Positions 21,838 to 32,700 of a DNA stretch of 64,000 nt are shown one piece after another. Made by a program: the position numbers and the translations under genes. The notes beneath the pieces were generated by a model. It searched no databases. It saw only the letters and a program-made list of their open reading frames with translations, and was not told the origin of the DNA. How positions within the stretch are numbered: position 1 is the stretch's first letter; each line of letters begins with the position of its first letter. The stretch comes from Gymnopilus junonius (lineage: Eukaryota > Basidiomycota > Agaricomycetes > Agaricales > Galerinaceae), in the NCBI GenBank assembly GCA_015501075.1, contig JADNYJ010000110.1, positions 1 to 64,000 of the forward strand, written 5' to 3'.

Positions 21838-22275
21838 CTGACAAGGATACTTTATATTCGGAGGACTTGGACGACGTAGGAGGAAGCGATACAGAGATAA
21901 TCCTCCCCACAAACGATGAAGTTGAAGGAAACGATGACGATGATTCGGAAAACGGATCGAGGACGAGGACGGCGATGCAGAACAACTCTGAGGACGGCAA
22001 TTTTGAGCAAGGTTCCGAGAACAATAGACCTCTTGGAGTAGCAACCCTCCAGCTCCTCCCAATACCGGCATCACTCAAGAGTGGCCAAAGTCTCTGTTTG
22101 ATCTGCAAGAAGCTCGATCTCTCTCCAAGGCGATTTGTCGTATTACCTCGGGATCCTGGCGTCTATTCAAGGATTCGGAGCAGATCGACTTCGGAATGGT
22201 ATAGAGTTGGCTCAATATGTGAGGTTCATCATACGAAGCTTGACGCCATTCTGCCCCAACTTGCTTCACATTGAA
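21838..22275 (+). pseudogene. HET-family pseudogene 2 (internal deletion)
   Basis: An acidic N-terminal region (NDEVEGNDDDDSEN) and the Cys module start (LCLICKKLDLSPRRFVVLP) are clearly paralogous to the next gene. After LPRDPG the sequence jumps directly to a stretch matching QIDFGMV of the paralogs, so about 85 codons including CPFCRLV are gone. It then meets TAG and TGA stops. No HET domain remains. No good ATG is visible. A remnant of a fourth array member, not explained by single-base errors. Confidence 0.85.
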
Positions 22276-22373
22276 ACAAGATATTTGCTCCATATTTATG
22301 TGATAGCGATGTCGCCCTCTGCTGTGCCCAAAAGCAGAGTGGGTAAATTCAATATCCCAAGGACGGATCCGAC

Positions 22374-22939
22374 CTATTTTAGTCTGACTTCTACTACAAC
22401 CACATACAGCTCTGGCAGCTGCATCCAACTTTGTAGATGTTTTATTCCTGCACTTTCCGAAGATTGACAGCTTCTCCGGCGAACTTGTTGCACCGATCTT
22501 CCATGTAAATTCGCCAGATATGGAGACCTCGATCAGCATTCATTGCTTGAAAACTTGAGGGGCCTCACTGGCATAGTATGTCTGATATTTTCTTCAACAA
22601 AGCAGACTCACACATACTGACGATATACTTCATTAGGTCCCGATCTAATGCTTAGACTTGAGATACCTTTCGCTTGGCCGAAATCTATTAATGTGATATT
22701 CCAAACATAACTTTCTCCCAATTTCTATCATTGACAGGCGGAATGAATGATATGCAAATAATATGTGTTTATAGAACGCTGTGATTTGACTGTTCTCCAA
22801 ATTCGTCCACAGGATCTGCTTATCTGCAGGCTCCACTTATAATATCTTGTTGTCTTTTAGATCCAAGATCCAAGGTGCCCATAAACATCCCGACTTTCGC
22901 AAATACACCACACACAGAACGTTCAGCCTTCCCAACGAT
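22374..22939 (+). promoter_or_regulatory. Duplicated upstream module of HET gene 3
   Basis: 22374-22480 (CCTATTTTAGT, CTACAACCACATA, TTATTCCTGCACT, CATCTCCGGCGAAC-like block) and 22700-22815 (AGGCGGAATGAATGA, GTGTTTATAGAAC) recur in the same order at 25640-25745 and 25960-26060 before HET gene 4. The repeat of about 3.26 kb spans module plus gene. Shared promoter content is likely, specific sites are not known. Confidence 0.6.
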
Positions 22940-25393
22940 ATGTCCCCTCTGCCTTTCGACATACACGATTTCTTCGACACTGAGTCTGATAGCGATGTTT
23001 CCGACGCAGAGAACGAGGTTGACGAAGAAGGAAGCGACTCTGAAGGAAGCCTCCTAGAAGATGAAACCAAAGAAAGTGGTGACGACGACTCCGAAAACGC
23101 ATCGGGCAGCGGCGAAGACGATGAGGACACCGATTCAGACCGAAGCGGTTCGGAAGACGACCAACCAGCAAAGGATTTAACCATACCTCCACTTCTCCCT
23201 GTACCAACTTCGCTCCAGGAGCGAAAACCAACGCTCTGCTCCATATGCAAGAAACTCGATCTCACACCGAGGCGATTCGTCGTCTTACCTGGGGACCCGG
23301 AGACTGGAGATGAAGTCGATGATCCTAACATCGCTTTGGGTCTCCTAGAAGATATCAGGAAGAAGGCGTCAAATTGCCCATTCTGTCGACTCGTTCTCGC
23401 TGCACTTGGACCCAATGTACCTTCAGTTGGAGAGGATGGCGCCAAAGTAACAGTCACCATGACTTGGAACACAGACGGCGCATACAAAGGGCGCCCAATT
23501 ATTCGCATCCTCAGGCCCTACGCTAATACAACGAAAGGCGGGTATATTGAAATACCCCATTTGTTTCCGGAAATCACAATGCTGGCTAACGACGCCCCTG
23601 CAAATGCCAAGAAGACTCACTTGGCCCGTATTATTAAGGATCAGATTGACTTTGGAATGGTGCGGAATTGGCTTGACATATGCAAGGTCCAACATGGAAG
23701 TGCATGCGACGAAACCAAGATGATGGATCATCAAATCAATGATCCTGCCACTGACATTCCTCACTTTCGTCTTATAGATGTCGTCGATAACTGTATCGTT
23801 CCCGCGCCCCATGGTGTCAAATACGTCACACTGAGTTATGTCTGGGGTAGGATTGATCCCACAACAATCCTCAGATCGCTCTTGAATAACTACAAGCAAT
23901 TGGAGAAGCCCGGTGCGCTCTTGATTCCTCGGAACCGTGATATAATTCCTATCACGATTCGCGATGCCATGCAGGTCGTCAGAGAGCTAAAGCTTCGCTA
24001 TCTGTGGGCTGACAGTTTATGTATCATTCAGGATGACACCGGGCCTGGAGGAAGCAAGATGAGCTCCATCTCAAAGATGGATATTGTCTATGGTGCGGCA
24101 TACCTAACCATTTTCGCTGAGAGTGGATCGGATGCCAATGCAGGTTTGCCGGGAGTGCGACCCAACACACGCGGAACATTCAGCCTATCGAGGAAGTTCT
24201 GCCAAATTGAGGCTGGCTTTCAAGCCAATGTCACAAAACTATATGGCTGAAGCGGCATACTTCACCAGAGCATGGACGTGAGTGTTGCGCGTTATAGGCA
24301 TCACATTAGCTGACATGAATTTTTAGCTATCAAGAACAAGAGTTCACGAAACGCAGCCTAGAATTCATCGGAGGCCAGTTGTCTACAATTGTGTGAAGGG
24401 GAACGAATGGCGCGAGGACGTCTTTTCGAGGATGGGAAAATTAAGGAAAGAGAGGCCACAGCTTACGATGATGACGACATTGGAGAATTTGAAGGATTGA
24501 TCCAGACATACTCTGGGCGCTCTCTCACTTATGATTCGGATATTTATCATGCCTTTGCCGGGTTGAATAATTATTTCAAGAAGCGTCTGAGGGGGGACTT
24601 GGTTCATGGTATGCCAAACACTTATTTCGATTGGTTCCTTCTCTGGAATCCGATAAGCGTTCAAAAGCGTCGTGACAAGGTTCCCAGCTGGTCTTGGTCA
24701 GGTTGGATAGGTGAATCATGGCCGCATATGTGGGATTGGTACAATCGCAGCATGCTGAGAGTCCGTGGTGCTCTCCGTCAACGCACCTGGATTATCTGGT
24801 ATCAACGCAAAGCCCATAACTCCGAGGAGGTTATTCGAGTTTGGACACCCAAGAAAAGTTCACAGCCTACATCGCAACCAAGGAACTTTTACGGCGGCCA
24901 TACCAAGGACCGCTTCCCAATCGATTGCAGTCGGACGACTCCCACACCACGCAAACTAACCGGAGCTCCAGAATACTTTGAAGACTCGCACAACCCTACA
25001 CCAGGTTCAGGGTTCTTGCAGTGCTGGACGGTTTCTCTCGTGTTTAAACTTGGCAGACCAACAAGTGCCGATGAAAATGACGAACCCACAAACGGAATTA
25101 CTCGTTTCGGGATTTATGGTCGATCTAATCGTGAACTAGGGATTGTCTACCTGCATCCAGAATGGGCCAAAGCAAATCTCGGGAAAGATCACGAATTCAT
25201 CATCCTTTGCGAAGGACGAGATAAGAGGGCGGAATATGACGAAATAGACGAAGAAGAGGGATGGAGGTACAAAGTGATGCTTATTGTCTGGAAAGGCGAT
25301 TGGGCTGAGCGGATTTCTGTTGGCTCTATTGGCAAAGACGATTTGAATCAGTCGGCTTATGGGCCACAGTGGAAGGAAATAATTTTGGGGTAA
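22940..25393 (+). CDS. HET-domain protein 3 (four one-base frameshifts)
   Basis: ATG at 22940 aligns with that of HET 4. An acidic, Ser-rich N-terminus (DTESDSDVSDAENEVDEEG) precedes the Cys module (LCSICKKLDLTPRRFVVLP, then CPFCRLVLAALG) and the HET domain (YVTLSYVWGRIDPTTILRSL, LRYLWADSLCIIQDDTG, YGAAYLTIFAESGSDANAG). The intron is 24278-24326. The C-terminal part shows DWFLLWNPISVQKRRDK and PSWSWSGWIGESW, ending KEIILG at 25393. Compared with HET 4, single bases are missing near 24178, 24206, 24377 and 24424. Real decay and assembly error cannot be told apart from sequence alone. The canonical VDSLC reads ADSLC. Confidence 0.85.
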
Positions 25394-26195
25394 ATTAGTT
25401 CGAAATAGTACGAAGAATAAGCGTCAATGTAAATCCTTGGATGCACGTTGAGTCTCGCGAATAGAACACGATATGGTCGACGTAAATTCTTGAATGTATC
25501 TTTTCTTTTTCAGCAGCTTCACGGCTTCGAGTAGTTGTGGATTGAAAATTAAATATTGGGGAGCTTGCTCAATGCTCATCTCGAAAAAGCTGTATCCACG
25601 TGACCTGCGTTTGGCCAGCCGCCACCCCGTGGGAGGCTATTTTTAGTGTTTCCGCGTATTGGACCACAACCACATCCATATAAGGGCATTTTATTTCTGC
25701 ACTCTCTGACAGCATCTCCGGCGAACATATTACACCGGAATTCTATCTAACTCTATCAGCCAAGGGAATTGTCGTTTGTGTGGAGCCATGAAGGTTGTCG
25801 CTGGCAGTACTTATTTCTGATGTTTGTTCACTGAGTGTGAAGCAGAAGTCATGTACACTGAAGAGTTCGTCCTCCAGATCCTAATCTCAACGCTTGGACT
25901 TCGAAACATTTTTCTGCCTCGCCCTGGCCTATTGATATGATATTCCAAACATAACTTCCTCCCAATGTCTATCGGCCATTGGAGAGTCGGGACTTTGACA
26001 GGCAGAATGAATGATGGGTGTGTTTATAGAACAGTGGAGTCTGACCGTCTTCCTAATTCGCTGACAGCGAGCGCTTCAAGTTGTCTATTGATTCTCAGCT
26101 ATAAGATTCTGTCATCCTTAAGATAAAGATGCAAGGTGTCCCTGAACATTCCCCGACGTTGGCAGACACACCAGAGCTTCAACCTTCCCATCGAT
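25394..26195 (+). promoter_or_regulatory. Upstream region of HET gene 4 with duplicated module
   Basis: Non-coding. Contains the second copy of the module seen before HET 3: GGCTATTTTTAGTG, ACCACAACCACATCC and TTTCTGCACTC near 25640-25710, then GACAGGCAGAATGAATGA and GTGTTTATAGAACAG near 25997-26035. The leader up to the ATG is also conserved. Confidence 0.6.
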
Positions 26196-28419
26196 ATGAC
26201 CCCTCCACCCACAGTACCTTCACTTCTCCCTGTGCCAGCTTCGCTCAAGAATCGCAACCCAACCCTATGCTCTGTATGCAAGAAGCTCAATCTCACTCCA
26301 AGGCGATTCGTCATCTTACCTGGGGATCCAGAGACCAGAAATGAAGCTAGTGTCGACTTGGGACTTCTGGAAGCCATCAGGAAGAAAGCACCTAATTGTC
26401 CATTCTGTCGACTCGTTCTTGCCGCGCTTGGACCCAAAACGCCATTAGTTGGAAAGGATGGCGCTAAAGTGACAGTCACCATAGCTTGGGGCACAGACGG
26501 CTCATTCCAGCGGCGTCCCAGTATTCATACCCTCATGCCCCATGCTGAGACCACGAAAGGTGGATACATTGAAGAAACCAATATGTTTCCGGAAATCAGA
26601 ATGCTCGCCAACGACGCTCCTTCCAATGCCAAGAAGACCCAGTTGGTACGCATTATCAAGAACCGAATTGACTTTAGCATGGTACGGAACTGGCTCAATA
26701 TATGCAAGATCCAGCATGGAAGTGCGTGCGATGAAACCAAGATGATGGACCACCAAATCAAGGATCCGGCCAAAGACATTTCTCACTTCCGTCTCATAGA
26801 CGTCGTCGATAACTGTGTCATCCCCGCACCTCACAATGCCAAATACGTCGCACTGAGTTATGTCTGGGGTAAGATTGACCCCACGACAATCCTCAGATCG
26901 CTCCTGAATAACTACAAGCAACTGGAGAAGGCTGGAGCGCTCTTAGTCCCAAAAAACCACGATATAATTCCTATCACCATTCGCGATGCTATACAGGTGG
27001 TCAGAGAGTTGAACCTTCGCTACCTGTGGGTCGACAGTCTGTGTATCATCCAGGACGATATTGGACCTGGAGGAAGCAAGATGAGCTCCATCTCGAAGAT
27101 GGATCTTGTCTATGGTGCAGCATACCTAACCATCTGGGCTGCAACCGGGTCTGATGCCAATGCAGGACTGCCGGGAGTGCGACCCAACACACGTGGAATA
27201 ACTCAGCCTATCGAGCAAGTCCTGCCGACCTTGAGGCTGGCATTTATGCCAAGGTCCCAGGACTACGTACCTGAAGCGGTATATTACACAAGGGCATGGA
27301 CGTAAGTGCTATTCGTTATAGATTTGTTAAATTAGCTTACATATATCTATAGCCTCCAAGAACAGGAATTCACGAAACGAGAACTAGTATTCATCGGAGG
27401 CCAGGTTGTGTACAATTGTGTCAAAGGGACCGAATGGCGGGAAGATGTCTTATTCGAAGACGGGAACATCGAACAAGTGAAAGCTGCATCTAACGACAAC
27501 GACGACATTGGCCAATTCGAAGGATTGATCCAGTCATATTCTGGACTTTCTCTGACCAAAGAGAAGGATATTTATGATGCATTCGCTGGACTGAATAACT
27601 ACTTCAAGAACCGTTTGAACGTGAACTTGGTTCATGGTATACCAGACGCTTATTTTGATTGGTTCCTTCTCTGGCACCCGCTAGGCGTTCAAAAGCGCCG
27701 TGACAAGGCTCCAAGCTGGTCGTGGTCGGGTTGGATTGGTCAGTCGTGGCCGAATATGTGGGATTGGTACAACCCTCGCATTACAAAAATACGCTGTGCC
27801 CTCCGCCAACGCACTTGGATTATTTGGTACCAGCGCAAGGCTGATAATTCCGAGGAAGTTATTCAAGTTTGGACGCCGAAGCAGAGTTCTCAGCCTACAT
27901 CGAAACCACTAAACTTTTATGGTGGTGTTACCAAGAACCGCTTCCCGATCGACTGCAGTCGGACGGTTCCTACGCGACGCAAACTAGTCAGAGCTGTACA
28001 ATACTATCCTGACTCCCACAACCCTGCGCCAGGTTCAGGCCTTTTACAGTTCTAGACAGTTTCTCTGGTGTTTAAACTTGGCAGGCCGACCAGCGCTGAA
28101 CAAAGAGGTCCCCCAAATGCAAATACTCGCTTTGGGATCTATGGACGATCTAACCGTGAACTGGGCATCGTCTATCTGCAACCAGAATGGGCCAAAGCGA
28201 ATCTCGGGAAGGATCATGAATTCATCATCCTCTGCGAAGGACGGGATAAGAGGGCCGAGTCTGACGACAAAGTAGAGAAGAAGAGGGATGGAGGTACAAA
28301 GTGATGCTTATTGTCTGGAAAGGCGATTGGGCTGAGCGGATTTCTGTTGGTTCTATTGGAAAGGACGATTTGTATCAGTCAGCAGATGGTCCTCAGTGGA
28401 AAGAGATATCCTCGGGTAG
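26196..28419 (+). CDS. HET-domain protein 4 (premature TAG in the C-terminal part)
   Basis: ATG at 26196. Lacks the acidic extension of HET 3. Cys module LCSVCKKLNLTPRRFVILP and CPFCRLVLAALG, then an intact HET domain (YVALSYVWGKIDPTTILRSL, LRYLWVDSLCIIQDDIG, VYGAAYLTIWAATGSDANAG). Intron 27302-27352. The second exon reads DAYFDWFLLWHPLGVQKRRD and PSWSWSGWIGQSW, and meets TAG at 28053-28055 where the paralogs have TGG (Trp). The last about 120 codons remain recognisable to about 28419 with one or two one-base shifts (near 28275 and 28413). Of the array, this copy has the only unbroken first exon, so a protein with full HET domain and shortened tail is possible. Confidence 0.87.
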
Positions 28420-28478
28420 ATGATAGTGAAAATGTAATTTTTAGTTTGCACGCGAAATCAGACTTGTTCACAACAACA

Positions 28479-29431
28479 ATGTCCGAGACTGAGTTCCACG
28501 TTCGAGAGGTGCCCACTTCCCCAACCACTTCTTTGCCCAGGGTCAAACCAAGCCCAAAATCCACCAAAATCCCCGTGCCTTTTCATTACACTGCCAGCGA
28601 TGACGGCACAGATGAGAATCTTCTCATTCTATTACACGGCCTCGGTTCGACTCCTTGTTTCCTAGTCTTGTTATTCCGACCATATCTGACCTGATTACTG
28701 CAGGAGACACCGAAGTACCTTTCTGGAAACTTGGAAAGTCCCTAAGGCTTCCTCAGACAGCCGTACTTGCCCTGCGTGCGCCAGAGCAGTAGGTGAGGTC
28801 GTCCGTTGCGATAAGCCCTCTTTGATGACAGATTCTTTCCCTGGGTTTTATCAGAATCCCATACTTGTATGAGAATGCCTTCCAGTGGTACACCTCTTTC
28901 GATGAATTCGGCGAGATGATTGAGCGACCCAATCCGACTCCTGCCCTTCAGCTCCTTTCCAAAGTAATCGACCACTTAACGAAGGACTGTTCATGGCCCG
29001 TGTCGCGCATCCACTTCTTCGGTTTCGCTCAAGGAGGATCTGTGGTCACCGAGTTCGGAATAGATTGGTGGAGAACGCAGCAAAGCACAGAAGAGGGTGG
29101 AGGCCAAACTGTTCCTCCACCACTACTTTCGTTCGGATCCATCGTTACCATCTCGGGTCCCTTACTTTCCTATCCTACAATCTCAAAACCATGTCCTACT
29201 CCAGTTCTCGTTGTTCATCGCTCTCCTCCTGCTGAGACAGCGTTGCCTAATGGATCACTCAACGCATTCAAGAAAGGGTATTCACATATAGTGGAAGCCA
29301 AACTTGGTCCTAAACCAGAGGGCATGCCGGGGTCAAAGCAGGAGTGGGAGCCCATCATGCGGTTCTGGAGTGAGAGGTTGTCTAGGAGGCAAGCGAGGGC
29401 TTGTACGAGTCATGTCGGTATGAGTACATAA
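28479..29431 (+). CDS. Alpha/beta-hydrolase of the phospholipase/carboxylesterase type, nucleophile Ser replaced by Ala
   Basis: Three exons: 28479-28644, 28704-28788, 28855-29431 (introns of 59 and 66 bp), giving 275 residues. The reading LLILLHGLGDTEVPFWKLG, then LPQTAVLALRAPEQIPYLYE, matches the oxyanion-hole and core strands of the LYPLA-like Abhydrolase_2 family. At the nucleophile elbow, where active members have GFSQGG, this one reads FFGFAQGGSV, so Ser is Ala. The region where active enzymes have the HGxxD strand reads LVVHRSPPAET. It may be a non-catalytic member or use another residue. It starts about 60 bp after the end of HET 4 on the same strand. Confidence 0.85.
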
Positions 29432-29717
29432 ACTGCTTTATACTTCGAAAGCAGCAAGATGTATATTAGATATGTAAATGAAGGACAAGAAATATTATAA
29501 TTCCGAAAGGTAGATACAAGTGTACATCATGATCAAGAATATGTAGCAAATAAAGCAGGGTACGTAAATATCAAAAAGATCGTAGCAAGTTGGTAGCAAG
29601 GTCGTGTAAATAGTTAAACAGCATCATAATAACGTGAGTATCGTAAGAAACAATAGCATAGGGCGTTAGTAAGTAGTAAGAGGCTCTTACTAACACCAAG
29701 AGGTGGTCGTTAATTAA
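29432..29717. other. Intergenic between convergent genes
   Basis: AT-rich, GTAA/GTAG-rich spacer between the 3' ends of the hydrolase and the giant gene, which face each other. No terminator motif can be assigned. Confidence 0.5.
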
Positions 29718-32700
29718 TCATCGTCGGTCATACATCGAGCCGTTGGAGGGTGTTCTTGGTCCGAAGAGACCAGGGCTTTCACGGCCTGGGACTGCTAAAG
29801 TCGGCTCCACGGAAGGAGGCGTCAAAGCAGCACGATCAGCTGAAAAAATATTCAATCCTCAGTCCCATAATTCAAACTAACTTTCGCAAAGTTCACTCAC
29901 GTTGCCAAGTCGCCCAAGATCGCGTAAGCTGTCCTCTCAAATCCTGCGGAAGATGTTGCTGCATGAGGTGAACTGGCGGAGCCGAGGTGGAAGCCACAGG
30001 TTGCTGCTGCTGTGCTTGTTGTTCAGCCTTCTTCTTTTTCTTTGGCCTGGTGTGCACGGTACGCCAGCCTGGTTTGGGCATCGGCGGAGCCTCTGGCATT
30101 TCGGGCACGGGTGGCATCGGGTCAACAGGAGGAGCTGCTGGGGCTGGAGGCCTCCTGTATAGTGAATTAGCCAAAAAGTGTGATGATTTGGAAGTGAGCA
30201 AGTAAGTACCAATCAGGCTCAAATTCTCCTCCAGGGGTGTACTTGGATTTCAGGCAAAGAAGTTCACCAATTTCACTGAGAAGGTATGAATAAATGGTCG
30301 TAAGGAATGATAGATGGCGACGTACTGTTGGAGGGCCCGCCTCTCTTCACGAATCTTCCCAACTTCTCCAAGTAACATGCGGACTTCAGTCGCCAATGCC
30401 CTGCTGAACTCATCGAGGTACTAAACGATGTATGAGCATGAGATGAGGTGCCGAATTTCGAATAAACCTACGCCTTGAACATTGAAAGGGACTTGCTCAT
30501 TTGCCGTTGATTTCACGGCATTAACAGTCTCTTCATGATACCTTTCGCAATCGTCTCGCCAAGCTGATTGAGCAGGATAGATAATTAAGGGTCACCCACG
30601 GTGCGAAGAAAGTAACTTACTTTGAGATAGGGATGTAAGAAGGTCCTGTTGTTCACGGTTTTGTTGCCGAAGGTCTTCAATAACCCTTTCCAAGTCTATA
30701 ACGGCAAGGTCAAGAAAAGCAATGCTTGTTAATTGCAACACGTACCTTGTCTGGATTCTTGCCTATCAGCTTCAGCTTTCTGTTTATTATTCTCCATCTC
30801 GTCGACGACATTTTGGAGCATATCACGAAGCTCGATCATCCTCGCGTCCTTGTCCTGACGACGCTGCTGCTTTTCATCCCATCGGCTATCCATCAAGGCC
30901 TTCTTGGTCTCTAGCATATCCCGTTGGTCTTGGACAAGGTTGGTAATATCTCCAAGTTGAGTCCTGACGTAGTCATCGCGCTCTGCAAGCTCTTGCTGTT
31001 CGCGTTCCCTATTCTCAGCTTCCTCTGCAGCCCGCTGTGCCTTGTCCGACTCAAACTCGCCACGGAGTTGCTCAAGTTCTGCCTCCAAAGCTCTAATACG
31101 TGCGTCTTTTTCCTCAATCACCCGGTCCTTCTCAGCTCGCAATTCCGAAAGCAGGAGCTCCCGTTCTCTTCCTGCTTCTTCTCGTTCTCTCGCTGCTTCC
31201 TCCCTCTCCAGCCTCACAGTCTCCATGACATCAGCGGCATGCTGGGATGCCGCTTGGGTCGCGATCGCGCTAATCGTACGAATGGACTCTGCATCTCCCT
31301 CAGACACCTTCTCGGGAGTCACTTGCTGCGCAGCTTCCACTAGTTCAGGTTCGATTACAGAAGGAGCTGGACCTGGAGGGGGCAGAGCGGCAAGACGTTC
31401 TTCCAAATCATGCCAAATTCCTGCGGCTCGATCACGCGCTTCCTGAGTTCTCCTTTCCTCGTTCTCCAAGAATAACTGCTCCCTATGGTCTTCATGACTG
31501 CGGAATTCCAGTTCTCTCTGGTCTTCAGCTTCTTCTGCGGCAGCAGCAGTCAAATGTAACCGATTTGCAGCTTCATTCAGTTCCTCTAGTTGTCCACGAC
31601 TTTCATCAGCCACAGCAAAATTGAATGGTGTTGCAGTTGCTTGTCGGGCTGGCGGCACAATGTCGGGGGGACGAGGAGCTTCAGGGACCTCAGTAGCCAA
31701 AGTAGGCTCGATAGGAGGTGGCAAAGTAACGATAGGTGGCTCAGGGACATCAGCCAGTTCTGCAGCCCTGTCGCCGGGGGCCGACCTTTGTGTTTCGGGA
31801 TGAACAGGATGTTCTTCTGCAGGGTGGCTTGAAGTAGGCGAAGCAGCACGTTCACTTTCACTTCGATGAATCGGAATGACAGCAGGCAGTGGGGACCGAC
31901 GGGGTGATTCAGGGCGATCTCCATATATTGAAGGTTCAGCGCGATAATCTTCACCTAGAAGCAAATTAAGAATAAAAATCGACAAGTGCTCAACAGATGA
32001 CTAACCTCCAGATGGCCTTCTGTGCGTTGGAGTACGACTTATTTGCGGTGTTCCTTCGTCAAGAGCCACCACTGTGGGTGGTCTGTGAGTTGAAGGAACT
32101 GTAATTGTAACCGTCTCCGGTGTTCTGGGACTTTCAGAACGCGGAGAACCTTCCTCGCTTGGTTGACGACGTCTCCCTGAACTTGTCACAATAATTGGGG
32201 GGGTGCTTCGACGAGGAGGGCTTCGACGGGGGGGGCTTCGTTGGGAAAATTCACTGCGGCTACGATGGACGGGAATTGGAGGACCACCGGAATAACTAGG
32301 CGATACAGATCTTCTTGGTCTGCGACTTCGTGGAGCGCTTGGAGAGATTGTCCGTGTCGGCCTAGGAGACAGTGATCTAGATCTGGTTCTTGAAGGTCGA
32401 TAACCCGGGCGATCTCTGGGGTCACTTTCTCGAGTTGGGGTATATGATCTCCCAGGACTTCTGTAGGGAGACCTCGAGCGGTAAGGGCGACGACCTCCAT
32501 AGGAAGACGACCTTGTATAAGGTCGATGAGGTCTGTAGCTCGGAGAGGGTGATCGGCGAGGAGAGTAGCTGGGACGATCTCTTGTAGGATAGCCACGACG
32601 GCGAGGGGAATGCTCGCCGCGATATCCGTAATCAGGAGAGCGACTGTAGCGAGCCCCCCTACGACGCTCATAAGGAGAGCGAGATCTTCCGTGACCTCTA

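Noticed and set aside
22847..22939. N-terminal extension of HET 3 starting at TTG 22847
   Set aside because: No ATG; the ATG at 22940 aligns with the ATG of HET 4 at 26196.
28640..28655. GGTTCGACTCC as a possible tRNA T-loop
   Set aside because: It lies across an exon-intron border of the hydrolase and no acceptor or anticodon stems surround it.
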